Shown: positions 23,493 through 36,000 of the stretch, one piece after another
Layout of the letters: every line of letters begins with the position of its first letter
How positions within the stretch are numbered: position 1 is the first letter of the stretch
DNA from: Clusia tigrina
Taxonomy: Eukaryota; Arthropoda; Insecta; Diptera; Clusiidae
Reading direction: 5' to 3'
Assembly (NCBI GenBank): GCA_920105625.2
Contig: OV050030.1
Location: forward strand, 412,935,034-412,999,033
Length of the DNA: 64,000 bases
Notes under the pieces: model-generated
Told to the model about the DNA's origin: nothing
Database searches by the model: none
The model's input: only the letters and a program-made list of their open reading frames with translations
Position numbers and translations under genes: made by a program

Positions 23493-26168
23493 AAATGTGG
23501 GCACAATAAACGCCAAATACTTTGGTTCTTGGGACTGCTTTCGCATCTATTGGTATCACGTTGCCTGGGCACTTTAGACCAGCTGTGCAATTTTTAAGTG
23601 ACCTCTTTTAGTGTTGTCCACGTCTCTTACAGGGTCAATGAGGGTCACGAAATTCTAGGAGTTCATATCCGAAAGTTCAAAACAACACATGAAACGAATA
23701 CATCCAGCAAGCAAGCCTTTCTCTGTGGCCTGTTTTTCTTAGGAAGTACAAATAATATCACGAAGCTATTCATGTGTTTCCATGAAGCTTTCAAAGGTAC
23801 TGCCTCGATATTTTACCTGGTAATATCTTTATTCAGGTTATATTTAGTTACTTATATAGTGTTGCTAAGAGACAAATCCAGTAAATAAGACTTCATAATT
23901 ATTTTCTAAGTGGCATTTCCTGCTGATCTGTAGTTCCCTTTGAAAATTTTTTTGTTAGAAAAGAAATGTAGGATGGAATTATTTGCAGAGGAAGACTCAA
24001 AAACTCTTTGTGGAATTTGAAATTTTTAGAATAAATGTGAATGATATTGAAAATCAAGTATCATTCGAGTGACTGAAGGAAGCAATACACTCTCACAGAT
24101 GCCCATTGCCTACTTCAATCATTATAAACTTTCTTTAGCACCGTGAACATTTCCTGTTAAAAGCAAATTAAGTAAATTGATAATTTATAGCAGGATCTCC
24201 CCTGAGAATGGCTATTTGGGTTATCTGTGAATATTTAAATTGAATCCAAGCGCATTCATTTGGGTTGGAGTTGTAGTTAGTAAAAAAAAATAAAATAAAA
24301 ACTGGCAGCTAGTTATATTTTTCCAGCACATGAGACCCATAGAGAATTCGCAATAAGCCAGCACTACGCCCATCACTATTGGGAATAGTACGGACGGACA
24401 ATTTGCTGAATTGTGTTTATGAAGTCCTGCCCTGCATTTGCCTACACGAATACTCCTACGCTTATTTTCCCAGAGAAGGCAGGAAGCAAAGTACTTCTAC
24501 TATCCCAGAAGGGAATTGCCTTGTGCATTGAAGCTCTGCATACAATCAAACTTTCACATACAGTCAAATTTCCACACACACACACGCTTTTGCTGAAACT
24601 CTCCACTAATCTATTCAGAAAAGCCTAAAAGCAGCTCTCATACCTACGAGTCCTGTTACACACGTGCTCAGGCGGTTCCCACATTACACATAATCATAAA
24701 AATGCCAATAAAAAATTCCAAACAGACAAAAAGAATCGAAAAGAAAAAAGGAACCAAAAGGAAATGAAAGAAAATTCACACAAATATGCAAATGAAATGT
24801 AAAAGCGCTTAAATGTTTTAACATGAATTTTAAATTTATTCATGACAGATGTTAGCGGAAAAGAACAACAAAATGGTGTACTAATAGCGCACGAGCTTAA
24901 ATGCTTTAAGAGGAGAAGGTAGTGCAAGCCTGACTACCTCATAAACACCCACCTACAACATTCCCCGCAAGACGGCGATGGTGGTTTCAGAAGTTCGTGT
25001 CTCCCTGCACTCTGACAAACTCGAATTGGTATTTATCCAAATTCTTCGTTACCCCTGAAAGAAAAGTGGAAAAAATGTCACCAGGTCAAGTCCCACCGCA
25101 AAATAAATGTGCTTTGCGTATGATGACAGTTGCCGAATGACACGTTCGCCGGGAAAATATGAAAAATGCATGAAGTCGAATTGCGTGATACCATTAAATA
25201 TTTAAAGGCAAAATGTCGCTTAAGCAAATGCAAAGTTCACCGAGGTCTGTTCATGTTCAAGCATACAAAAGCGTGCAGGCATCTTCCTGCCCGAACAAAC
25301 ATTAAAGATGACGTTTATTAAGGACGGTGGAAAACGGTTCTGATGTCAGCAAATTGCGTTTCTGAAGAAGGTATGATTTTATTATAACTTCAGATGACAC
25401 TGCAACAGAGAAGAGGGCAGAGAGCTGTGTTGGTGACTTTGTTCTTGGTAAATGAGCAACGAGTTGGATATGAATACACCAGTGGAAAAGAATTTCATTC
25501 GATTCATCTGATCAAAGTGAATTTATTTTCACATTTCAATGCTTTATTTGGTTGTTGAACTTCTTGTATCCCGCTGCCTTATGTTAAACTGAAGGTAACG
25601 AATAAGAAGTGATCTCAGGAAATTACATTTTCCCCTCAATGTTCTCCCCTGTTGGAGGTTTTTATGAAATTATTAGAAGAATTTGCTGCATCATGCATAA
25701 GTGATATATGGAGCACGTATATTGGCAAATATTTTAGTGGTATTTATTTATAATGTGGAGCAAACAATATATTGATATTGAAGCCAAGATGCTATTTAGC
25801 TAAATCATTATACGACAAAATTGATCCTGTCTTCCCGAAAAGAAACAGATATTATGCTTGTCTCAATGCGAATGAACTTTCAAAAACACAGCAAACTAAA
25901 AATGGAAATTTGTGCTTCTCAACTTACTTAGAGATTCAGAAAGTGATTTCTTTCCATTAGTCAGTACATTTAAGGCATAAGGAATCTACTGCACTCATGG
26001 GTGGCACGTTGAAGGAACAATTTTATTCAGGCCAATTACACTAAGTGCCATTCCCCATTACTCTATATACAGGCAGATTTTGTGAGCTATATTGGTATCA
26101 CCAGGTACGGCAACCTTCAGAGCTTATTCTTATCTGGGGTTCTACAACCACTGCAAATTTACTTAAGT
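23493..26168. other. non-coding stretch
   Basis: No gene or element recognised. Open frames such as 23598-23888 and 25772-25960 have no recognisable domain. Confidence 0.4.
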
Positions 26169-26173
26169 AACTG

Positions 26174-26319
26174 TGTTAGAAATATAACTCTGGCAACCCT
26201 ACCTAATGTACTTTCTTCTCAACTTCCTACTTTCATTATCCACATATATTATCTCTCTCGCTTCTAAGCCGTTGAATAAAGCACACGTGAATTCCAAGAC
26301 TCTGCGTTCTTTCTCAACA
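26174..26319 (+). repeat. copia 5' LTR
   Basis: Starts TGTTAGAAATATAAC and ends CTCAACA, as expected for TG..CA ends. It contains AATAAAG near its 3' part, a likely polyadenylation signal. Confidence 0.93.
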
Positions 26320-26333
26320 GGTTATGGGCCCAG
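26320..26333 (+). promoter_or_regulatory. copia primer-binding site (initiator tRNA-Met, internal)
   Basis: GGTTATGGGCCCAG follows the LTR directly. It matches the unusual copia primer site, which pairs with an internal part of initiator tRNA-Met rather than with its 3' end. Confidence 0.9.
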
Positions 26334-26488
26334 ATAACAGCGCGTCTGCAAGTAGCCAAATCTGATTTGATACGTGTCGTGGTTAAGCCGTTTAAATAAA
26401 AGCATATGTTGCTTATTTTATTAAAAGCGAGAAGTTTGTGCAAGTAGCGTGTTTAATAAACACATTCGTTGTAAATAAATTACACAAG

Positions 26489-26764
26489 ATGGCCGGTTCG
26501 GACACGCACGCGATAGAAAAACTTCGCGGTAGTGAAAACTTCCACACGTGGAAGTTTGCCATGGAAAGTATATTGGAACTGAGCGATCTACATAATTGCA
26601 TTACGGATCCTGTGAAAGAAACCGATGAGAAGGAGTTGCGTAGAGCGCGTGCTAAAATTATCTTGTCCGTGAATGAATCAATATACGTTCATATATAAAA
26701 TCAGAAAACTGCGGCCAACATTTGGCAAACCCTTCAACATCTATACGAAGATTCTGGACTCACG
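26489..26764 (+). pseudogene. copia gag, N-terminal part
   Basis: The chosen ATG starts MAGSDTHAIEKLRGSENFHTW, the typical start of a copia-type Gag (LxGxENFxxW). An in-frame TAA at 26696-26698 interrupts it after 69 codons. The same frame then resumes with NIWQTLQHLYEDSGL up to the errantivirus target CACG at 26761-26764. The Gag frame picks up again after the insertion at 33051. Confidence 0.9.
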
Positions 26765-27023
26765 AGTTACACACAATCAAGTAGACAAAGTATGTGTTTG
26801 TACAAACACATACTTTGTTGCCTGTCTGTCTGTCACAGCAAACCCAAAGGTTTCGTATTGCCATCAAAACCATGGGAATGCTTTCCAACTCATTAGAGAT
26901 AAGTTTATGCTGAATTGCAGAATAGCTGCAATTCATATTTTGTTAAAGTAGACTAAGAACAAAGAGAATGAAATAAATAAAGAATAGTTTTTAAACTGAA
27001 TTCAACGTCGCAAGTACGTAATT
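26765..27023 (+). repeat. errantivirus 5' LTR
   Basis: 259 bp. Relative to the 3' LTR it carries 8 extra bases (ACAGCAAA region, about 26832-26840). A 34-bp perfect palindrome lies at 26785-26818. Confidence 0.93.
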
Positions 27024-27033
27024 GGCGCAGTCG
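27023..27033 (+). promoter_or_regulatory. primer-binding site (tRNA-Ser type)
   Basis: TGGCGCAGTCG at the LTR edge. It matches the tRNA-Ser primer site known from 17.6/297-group elements; its first T overlaps the last LTR base. Confidence 0.85.
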
Positions 27034-27226
27034 CTGTGAATATAAATATCTATAGATATTTAGTGAACCGAGACTCTAAAAAGTGAATAAAATATTTTAT
27101 AATAAAGGAAGAAACCATTTTATTGGTTGCAATTAATGTAAAGCAATTTGGTCACAAAAGGAAAATAACCAATTAACAAAAGTTAATAAAATATTTGAAA
27201 AAAAAATAATAATAAATAAAATAAAA

Positions 27227-28253
27227 ATGAATGAAGAAATAAGAAATAGAATCGAACACTTAGAGTGCATTGTCTTAAAACAAGAGGCATATATAAAGGA
27301 CCAGCAACAAGCCCAGATAAGTTTACAACAAGAGCTGGCCCAAAGAGAGGCCATTTGGACGGAAACAAAACTGAGGTCTGATCAAGCTAGTATGATGATG
27401 GCTGAACTCCAACATCAGCAGCAACAAAATCAACCACAACAGCAACGGCAGACATTTGGTTTAGGACTTAGTCTCAATGAGGTCTTAAGCCAACTTAACC
27501 AGATCCAACCGTTTGGAAAAGGTCAACAGCTATTGCAGTTTATTAACAACGTTGAGAATTTCTTCAAACTTTGCGGAAATAATATCGACATCATCAATTA
27601 TAGCACTGGCATTATAAGAAATTCCAAAATTATTGGAAACCCTGGAAGATTAATAGGACTACTACCTGACGAAGCGAATTGGAATTCAATAAAGGACCAA
27701 TTAAAAAAGGAGTATGGACCGAAAAAAACCTATGCAGATATATTTAACTATATAAGAAACATAAAAGTAAGTAGTCTTAGAGAACTCTTTAGCATTGTAT
27801 TGGAGTCAAAGCTTAAAATAAATGAAATATATACCTATGACGATGATAAACCAGAACTGTACTCTCCGGACAATGTGGACAGAGACTTAACTCAAATTCT
27901 TATGACGAAAATCGATGGACAATTTAGGGGATGTATTGTGGGACAAACTCTAAGCATAGAATCCTTGCAAAATGTTTATTCACAGTTATATCTACTAGAT
28001 GATAAAAGAACAATTGACAAAAGATGTAAAAGATAAAAAAACAGATACAGAAAAAAAAACTAATTTTCCAAAAAATCAATATGAAAATAGAAACACATAT
28101 ACAAATAGCTCTCGAAAAAAAATATTCACAAAACCCCAATCTGAATTATCTACAAGTAAAGCCACTCCAATGGATATAGATCATTTAAAAGAAGAATCAG
28201 ATGACGAGGAAGTAAATTTTCTCAAAACCACTCAAAATCCAAATTACCCTTAA
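27227..28253 (+). pseudogene. errantivirus gag, one frame change
   Basis: Starts MNEEIRNRIEHLECIV at 27227 with a coiled-coil-like, glutamine-rich N-terminus (to about residue 75). The capsid-like region follows (LNQIQPFGKGQQLLQFIN and onward). The frame closes at 28036. The natural continuation, open in the +1 frame from about 27999 to 28253, is basic and then acidic (MDIDHLKEESDDEEVNFL), which is typical of the gag end in this group. No CCHC zinc knuckle is present, as in 17.6/gypsy relatives. The change of frame between about 27985 and 28034 sits amid A-runs and is probably a small indel. Structural protein of the particle; not intact here. Confidence 0.88.
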
Positions 28254-31200
28254 TAGCACTTACGATAGGAAGTAAAATAGTTACTTGTCTCATTGATACA
28301 GGATCAGAAACTAGCATAATAAAAAATAATCTTTTCAAGGACGAATTTCTTGAAATAGATTTAATAAAACCTTTTAAATTTCGAACACTAAGTGGCACAG
28401 GTTCTACATCCACTGGCCTTATTACACCATTTCCTAGGGAATTTAATATACCAGGGACATTGTCTTGGAAAGTAATAAATATATCAAACCGCAACTATGA
28501 CGCTATTATAGGTCAAAACTTTCTCATACCCCTTAAAGCAAAAATTGACTTAGAGAATAGATTTGTGGACATTTTTGGGAAAAAGATCCTTTTTGAAGAA
28601 CAATCTCCGTATCATATCAATACAATTCAGACGATTGAAGATACAGATTTCAGTAAAATTAATCAACTTAATTTAAATCATTTAAATCGGGATTAAAACT
28701 GTAAATTAAGAAAATTATTGGAAGAATTTCAAGATTTATTTTATAAAGACGGAGATAAACTAACGGCAACTCATGAAGTACAACATGAAATTCCAACATC
28801 TATAGACAAACCTCTTTATTCTAAAATATACCGATACCCACGAGTTCATGAAAATGAAATCCAAAAACAAATTAATGAAATGCTTTCGCAAAATATCATT
28901 AAAGAAAGTACTTCCCCGTACAATAGCCCTCTTTGGATTGTACCCAAGAAAATTGACAATTCTGGTATCAAAAAATGGAGGTTAGTCGTGGATTATAGGA
29001 AGCTCAACGAATACACCAAAACTGATAAATTTCCTATTCCTCATATGGAAGGAATTTTGGATAAACTGGGTAGAGCCCAATATTTTTCAACAGTCGACCT
29101 TGCAAAAGGGTTCCATCAAATTTTGGTGAAACAAAATGACAGAGAAAAAACTGCATTTTCTACTCCATTTGGACACTACGAATTTATTCGTATGCCATTT
29201 GGATTAAAAAATGCTCCATCTACTTTCCAAAGACTCATGAACTCCGTACTAAGGGACTATGTAAATAAAATTTGTATTGTTTATTTGGATGATATTTTAA
29301 TATTTAGCACATCTTTAGATGAGCATTTAATTAACTTGAAAAAAATATTCAAGCGGCTTCGGGAAGCCAAATTAAAAATCCAAATAGATAAATGCAATTT
29401 TTTACAAAACCAAACGGAATTTTTAGGTCATATTCTTACACCTAAAGGTGTCAAACCAAACCCAAGAAAAGTGGAAATAATTCAGAAGTTGAAGCTTCCA
29501 AACACACAAAAAAGGATAAAATCATTCCTAGGGATGACGGGATTTTACAGGAAATTTATAAAAGATTATGCAAAAATTGCATATCCTATGACAAAATATT
29601 TGAAAAAAATTCAAAAGTAAATTCAAATGATCCCAATTTTATTGCTGCTTTTGAGCAATTGAAAGATATTCTGGTAAATCCACCCATCTTAAGATATCCA
29701 AACTTTAATAAAAAATTTAAACTCATAACTGATGCTAGTAACTTTGCATTGGGTGCTATTCTAACCCAAGAGGGTCATCCAATATGCTATGCCTCCAGAA
29801 CACTAAATGTACATGAAAGAAATTATTCTACAATCGAAAAAGAACTATTAGCCATTGTTTGGAGCACACAATATTTCCGACCATATCTCTACGGAGTAGA
29901 GTTTGATCTTAGCACAGATCATCAACCACTCAAGTGGTTACAAGCTAAGAATAACGGTAGAGATATAAACCCTAGACTGCAGCGTTGGCTTGTCATTTTA
30001 ATGGACTATAACGCTAAAATAGATTATATTAAAGGTAAAGAAAATCACATAGCTGATTTCTTAAGCCGTATCGATGAAACCGAACCTTTAGTGGAAACTA
30101 TAAACACTGAGGAGAATTTATTACAAGACGAAAACCTAAATGACAATATCCATATTCTCGATACAGTTGTCAATCGCTTCAAATTTCAAATAATAATTAC
30201 GGAGAAGAAAGATATAGAATCTATAAATGTTTTCGGGAAAACCAGAGTATATATAGACAATGAAGATTTGGGCTCGCAAAATATAGGAGGTAAGCTTGCA
30301 GCCTACAATCTAAAAGGCCAAGTCGGTATTTATTCTTTTGTAGATGAAAGCAAATTTTCTGAATATCAAAGTGCTATCAAAGAATATTATCAAAACCGAA
30401 TAGATGTTAAATTCCACAAATGCACCTATTTTGCCACTGATGTTGAAAATATAGAGGAGTTGAAAAAGCAAATAGCGTTATATCACAAAAAAGAAGCAGG
30501 TCACTCAGGAATTATTCCAACATATGAAGGAATTAAACACCGAATCTATAACCCAGAACCTAAAACTACAGTTCATAAAGTTATAAATAATTGCGATCAC
30601 AGCACATCCGCTAAATACGATAGAAATCCTATAAAACCGAATCTTCAGCATACTGAAACCCCATCTATGCCAAATGAAATAATTCATGTTGACACATATG
30701 TCAATAGCAAGCAATCTTTTATAATTTTTATAGACAAATTCTCGAAATTCGCAGTACACTTCCACCTTCCAGATAGGAATAACCAAACTATTATTCAGAA
30801 AATCAGAGAATTCTTAGCTATAAAAGGAAACATAAAGAAACTTGTTTTTGATAACGAATTTAATACAGTAAATGTCCGAAGGTTTTTAGAGGAGACAAAT
30901 ATTGAATACCATGCAACTAAACCTAATAGCCATACCGGAAACTCGGACATTGAAAGATTAAATAATACAATATCAGAGAAAATAAGGGTACTTAATCTTG
31001 AGGAAAACTTACCAATAATTATGCAAATGGCGAAATCAATAAAATTCTATAACAATACCTATCATTCAACTATTAAATGCACTCCGTTAGAAGCTGAACA
31101 GCAAAAAGTTGATCACAATACAATAAAAAATCGTATCGAATCAAAAAAACGTCAGATATTATGCAAGGAAAATAATAAACGTGACAATTATGTAGAACAA

Positions 31201-31353
31201 AGACAAGAAGGTTATATAAAAAATTATAGGAGTGTACGACATAAAGAACAACCCAAATTTATTAAAAGAAATTTAGAAAATGTACATCCTACCAACATTA
31301 AACGTCCATTGAAATTTGCAGATTGCCATAATAATATTGGTGACACTCATTAA
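28205..31353 (+). pseudogene. errantivirus pol (protease-RT-RNase H-integrase), broken
   Basis: Aspartic protease motif DTGSETS near 28297. An in-frame TAA at 28694-28696 lies just before RT. RT has LVVDYRKLNEYT, the VDLAKGFHQI block and the catalytic YLDD box near 29280. The RT frame closes at 29620 and the downstream part is one frame over, the break lying at an A-run near 29603. RNase H begins LITDASNFALGAILT. The integrase core keeps D (HVDTY), D (FDNEF) and E (NSDIERLNN). The integrase zinc-binding region keeps His, His and one Cys, but the last Cys position is AGC (Ser) at 30601-30603. Pol overlaps the env start by 38 nt. Confidence 0.92.
28214..28220 (+). promoter_or_regulatory. candidate -1 ribosomal frameshift heptamer
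   Basis: A AAT TTT, read in the gag frame, fits the X XXY YYZ rule. It lies inside the short overlap (28205-28253) between the end of gag and the start of the protease frame, which is the -1 frame. Confidence 0.6.
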
Positions 31354-32760
31354 TATATATCCCGGCTGCGGAACGCTCCAGGTCAAACCTCTTAATCAGA
31401 ACCAAGGATTTGCTGTTATAAACGTTAAGTCTGTAGAAATAATAAATGAGACTGTAACTATATTACACTTGATAGATCCTCAGGAGATATATGCCGTAAT
31501 AGAAGATATTGAAAGTTACATAAACAACATACAAATTATAAATAAAGGATTAATAGCAAAAGAAATTCAGGTATTGAAAAGTAAATTAAAATCTATAATT
31601 CCTTTAGGACAATTTCGTTTTAAAAGAGGACTTGCCAATGTTGTCGGATCTTGGCAAAAATGGCTCTTTGGTACTATGGACGATGAAGATAGAAACATAA
31701 TAACTGAACATTTAAATATAGTGACCCAAAATAGTCATAATGCCATAAATGCAATAAACAAACAAATTTTGATAAATGAACATTTCTCAGACAACATTAA
31801 ATTATTAAAATCTACAATTTTTAATGACAGAAACAAGACGATTCAAGCTATTAAAGAATTGCAATCACAGAACGAATATATTGCCCAACATTTTCATTTT
31901 TCGGACATAATTAATGTTCAAACTAAAATTCATAGAGAACAGAATCAACCAAATACAAGACAACATTGCTTCTGCCAAACATAATATACTTCACCCTAGT
32001 ATTCTAACATCAGACGAAATCGAAACATTTAACATAGATTTTTACAAATTAAAATTAGTACAACAAGGTGTTATGTATTACAATAATAATATACTGGTAT
32101 TTGCCATCAAAATACCTACTAACTATACCAAATACAAATTTTTTAGAAATCGAAGAAGAACAACAATACTTTGTAAAAATAAGCAATATAAATTATTTAT
32201 ATAAAGAACATACAACCCTACAAAAATTAATTAAAAGTCCAAATTGTATTTTTCATAATAATTGTAAACTTAAAATTAATAAAGAACAATCAGTAACTTA
32301 TGTTGATGAAGAAACCATAATAATTAAAAATGCAAAAAACAATTCTTTAATACACAATTGTGATGACAGAAAACTAATAAATGTCAATGAAAACAACTTA
32401 ATAGAATTTTATAATTGTTCAATAAAAATATTAAATAGTGAATACTCAAACAAAAAAATGTACACCTATGATAAATTTGCATATGATAACGATGAAACAT
32501 TGTACAATTTCACAAAAAAACATGACATTAACTTTAATCAACTAAAAATAACCCAAGTAGAAAACATCAAAATGATTGAAGAATTGAAGTCAACCAGAAA
32601 TATCTCATATGGCATAAATGCAACGTTAATCATAATTATGGTAGTCACATTGACTGTTATATTTATAATTGTAAGGAAAAATAATATACGAATCAAAATT
32701 AAAAAAAATATTCAACACAAAGCAGTTGAAGAAATTGCGGAAAGATACGACAATATTTAA
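31316..32760 (+). pseudogene. errantivirus env-like gene, two frame changes
   Basis: The first frame (31316-31984) begins with a hydrophobic signal-like N-terminus and carries a furin-type RFKR site at residues 101-104, followed by a glycine/hydrophobic stretch, as known for errantiviral glycoproteins. The reading frame then moves twice: an open segment 31914-32204, then 32068-32760. The last segment has a membrane-spanning stretch (LIIIMVVTLTVIFIIV, about 32625-32673) and a short basic tail. In relatives this gene is expressed from a spliced RNA. The break points make this copy non-functional. Confidence 0.85.
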
Positions 32761-32790
32761 TTACCTAATTCAGGAGAATTTTTCTACCAG

Positions 32791-32799
32791 GGATGGAGG
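32791..32799 (+). promoter_or_regulatory. polypurine tract of errantivirus
   Basis: GGATGGAGG directly precedes the 3' LTR and would prime plus-strand synthesis. Confidence 0.8.
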
Positions 32800-33050
32800 A
32801 GTTACACACAATCAAGTAGACAAAGTATGTGTTTGTACAAACACATACTTTGTTGCCTGTCTGTCTGTCCCCAAAGGTTTCGTATTGCCATCAAAACCAT
32901 GGGAATGCTTTCCAACTCATTAGAGATAAGTTTATGCTGAATTGCAGAATAGCTGCAATTCATATTTTGTTAAAGTAGACTAAGAACAAAGAGAATGAAA
33001 TAAATAAAGAATAGTTTTTAAACTGAATTCAACGTCGCAAGTACGTAATT
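32800..33050 (+). repeat. errantivirus 3' LTR
   Basis: 251 bp, identical to the 5' LTR except for the 8-bp gap. The same 34-bp palindrome is at 32820-32853. Confidence 0.93.
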
Positions 33051-36000
33051 CACGTGAAAAATCGGTCTATTGCGAAAACTGATCACGGCGCGCCTTGAAA
33101 ATTGTGAATCAATGGCCATTTATGTTAATCAGCTCGTCAATACCGCGAATAAGCTCTCGGGTATCGGTTTCGATATAAGCGACGAATGGTTAGGTGCCAT
33201 AATGCTTGCGGGGTTAAGCGATGACTTTAAGCCGTTCATAATGGGCATAGAAAGTAGTGGAACAAAAATTACCGGTGAAAACATTAAAATGAAGCTGCTA
33301 GATGGAGACTATGAAAAAACAGCAAACGGTGGAAGTGCATTTTTAAGTGTGAAGGAAAAATACCCTAAGCTTAACAAACAAAATCTAAAGTGCTATAATT
33401 GTGGACGAAAATGCCATTTTAGTAAAGATTGCAATGAGCATAAAAAAATTCGCCAATATTTAAGCAATACCAATGGTCGGAAGGTAGCCTTTAGTGCTTA
33501 CGTGTCGTATAAAAACGAGCAAGATCAAAATGAGTGGTACATCGACAGTGGTGCATCCAAACACATGACACCCTATAAAAACAAATTTAATTGTCTAAGC
33601 GTGTCCCCTGTTCAAGCAATCATAACTGCAAATAACGAAAGAATGACTGTTGAAGGCATCGGCAATGTCAAGTTTTCCTTGAGACATACTGAAATCGAAA
33701 TGAAAGAAGTGTTGTTTTTTCCTCAACTAACCTCTAATTTGCTATCAGTTTCACAAATACTTGAAAACGGGAATAAAGTTGTTTTTAACAAAGGCCAATG
33801 TCAAATATTCGATCGAAGTAACGAGCTTGTCGCCGAAGCTGACGGTTCCGCCGGCGTGTTTAAGTTTCGCATAGAATCGGTTACGTGCTTGCTCGCCAAT
33901 GCAAAATTGGACGTGATGACGTGGCAACGTCGCCTTGGCCACTTGAACTATAATGACTTAAATGTTTTAAAAAAGGGTAATGTAGTCGACTTTAATGGAG
34001 ATGCAAGCATATTAGCCAAATGCGAGGCCTGTCACAAAGGCAAGCTATCACGAGCTCTCTTTAAACGCGTTGGAACACGAGCTAATGAATTGCTTCAGCT
34101 TGTCCATGCAGATCTATGTGGTCCAATGGAGACAACCTCTTTAGGAGGCTCACGACATTTCCTCTCCTTTGTGGATGACTATTCCCGGAAAGTTTTTCTC
34201 TATTTAATAAAACAGAAATCCGAGGTTGCCGATTGCTTCAAAAGCTTTAAGCGGTATGCCGAAAAACAGTGCGATAAAAGATTACAGTAATACGCACGGA
34301 CAACGGGACCGAATTTGTCGGCGAACAGTTTGATTCGCTCTGTCGTTCGTTCGGCATTTTACACCAAAAATCAGCTGCTTACACTCCCCAGCAAAACGGA
34401 GTCGCCGAACGATACAACCGTACGATTGTAGAACGTGCCAAATGCATGTTATTTGATGCTGACTTATCTAAATCGTATTGGGGAGAGGCGGTAAATACGG
34501 CGGTATATATTTTAAACCGTTCACCTAGTTCAGCATTAAATGGGCAAATTCCGGAAAAGCTGTGGACAGGTCGTGACGTCGATTTAAATGGAATACGAAT
34601 TTTTGGATCTCCCGTGATGGTTCACATACCTAAACAACGCAGACACAAATGGGATCCAAAGGCGCAGAAGCTGATGTTTGTTGGATATAGCGACTTGACA
34701 AAAGGGTACCGTTGTATTAATCCACAAACGAAGAAAATTACAACGAGCCGCGATGTAGTCTTCATGGAAACCGAGCCCAGAATCGTTTCATTTGTTCCAG
34801 TCGATGTTGAAGACGATTCACCTTCAGTGAGGGCATTGGAAGAAGAACACAATGCTGTAAAGAGCGAAGACTTTGATGAAGACGCAAGCGAAGAGACTTT
34901 CGACGATGCTACAGATGATACGTTCGTTCCAGACATTGAAATATCGATACCAGAATCATTGCGAAAATCAACGAGGCCTGCTGTTCCGCGCGACTTCGGC
35001 AGTCAGGGTTATGTTTCGCATTTCGCAGCAACAAGAGACACGTGTGACGATCCACTAACTGTACACGAAGCTTTGTCTAACGCCGACTGCGAAAGCTGGA
35101 AGTCCGCTATGCAATGCGAGTTAAGCTCTCACGCCGAAATTCAAACATGGGCTATATGCAATCTGCCTGTTAATCGAAAGGCGATTAAATCAAAGTGGGT
35201 TTTTGGCACAAAACGCGACGAAAAAGGTAACGTTATTCGCTATAAAGCTCGCCTTGTTGCCAAAGGTTGTTCCCAGCAATTCGGGATAGACTACAGCGAA
35301 ACCTTCTCCCCTGTAGTGCGCTACACGTCGATACGCTATTTGATCGCTCTATCCATCAAACTGGGGCTCAAAATTGATCAGTTAGACGCTGTCACCGCAT
35401 ACCTACAAAGTGACTTGACGGAAGAAATTTTTATAGAGCTGCCCGATGGCTGCGGTGAAAACAGCGGAAAAATTTGCAAATTACGCAAAGCTATCTACGG
35501 GCTAAAGCAAAGTGGCCGACAGTGCAACCTATTGTTAGATAAAACATTGCGAGATTTCGGTTTGATGAAATCCAAAACAGATCCCTGCGTTTACTTCAGA
35601 CCCGACGCAAAACTAATCGTTGCCATATATGTTGACGACATACTCGTTTTTTGGGATGACCCTGCAGTTCGTGATGAATTTGTGCGTCAACTTACCACAA
35701 CATTCAAGATGAAGTACATGGGTGTGGCGAAAACTTGTGTTGGTTTTAGTATTACTTATAGTGCAGCAGGAGCTTACTTGGATCAGCAAAAATACACTCA
35801 CGAAATACTGAAACGATTCGGCATGGAAAATTCGAAGCCGATATCGACGCCAAGTGATATTAACCAAAAGTTATCGCTGAACGACTGCGACGAAGAATTG
35901 GTAAGCGTACCGTACCAGGAGGCCATAGGGAGTCTGTTATATCTAGCACAGGGCTCGCGGCCTGACATTGCATTTGCAGTTAACAATGTTAGTCGGTTCA

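Larger units (their letters stand above)
26765..33050 (+). mobile_element. gypsy/17.6-type errantivirus (env-bearing LTR element)
   Basis: Inserted into copia gag with a 4-bp target duplication CACG (26761-26764 and 33051-33054). LTRs begin AGTTAC and end AATT, as in the Drosophila gypsy group. They show no substitution but differ by one 8-bp indel (259 versus 251 bp). The element contains a tRNA-Ser-type primer site, gag, pol and env in the expected order, and a polypurine tract. At least one gag frame change, one pol stop, one pol frame change and two env frame changes are visible, so this copy is not coding-competent. Confidence 0.95.

Noticed and set aside
23598..23888. 96-codon open frame with hydrophobic end
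   Set aside because: No domain, no repeat family, starts in AT-rich non-coding DNA.
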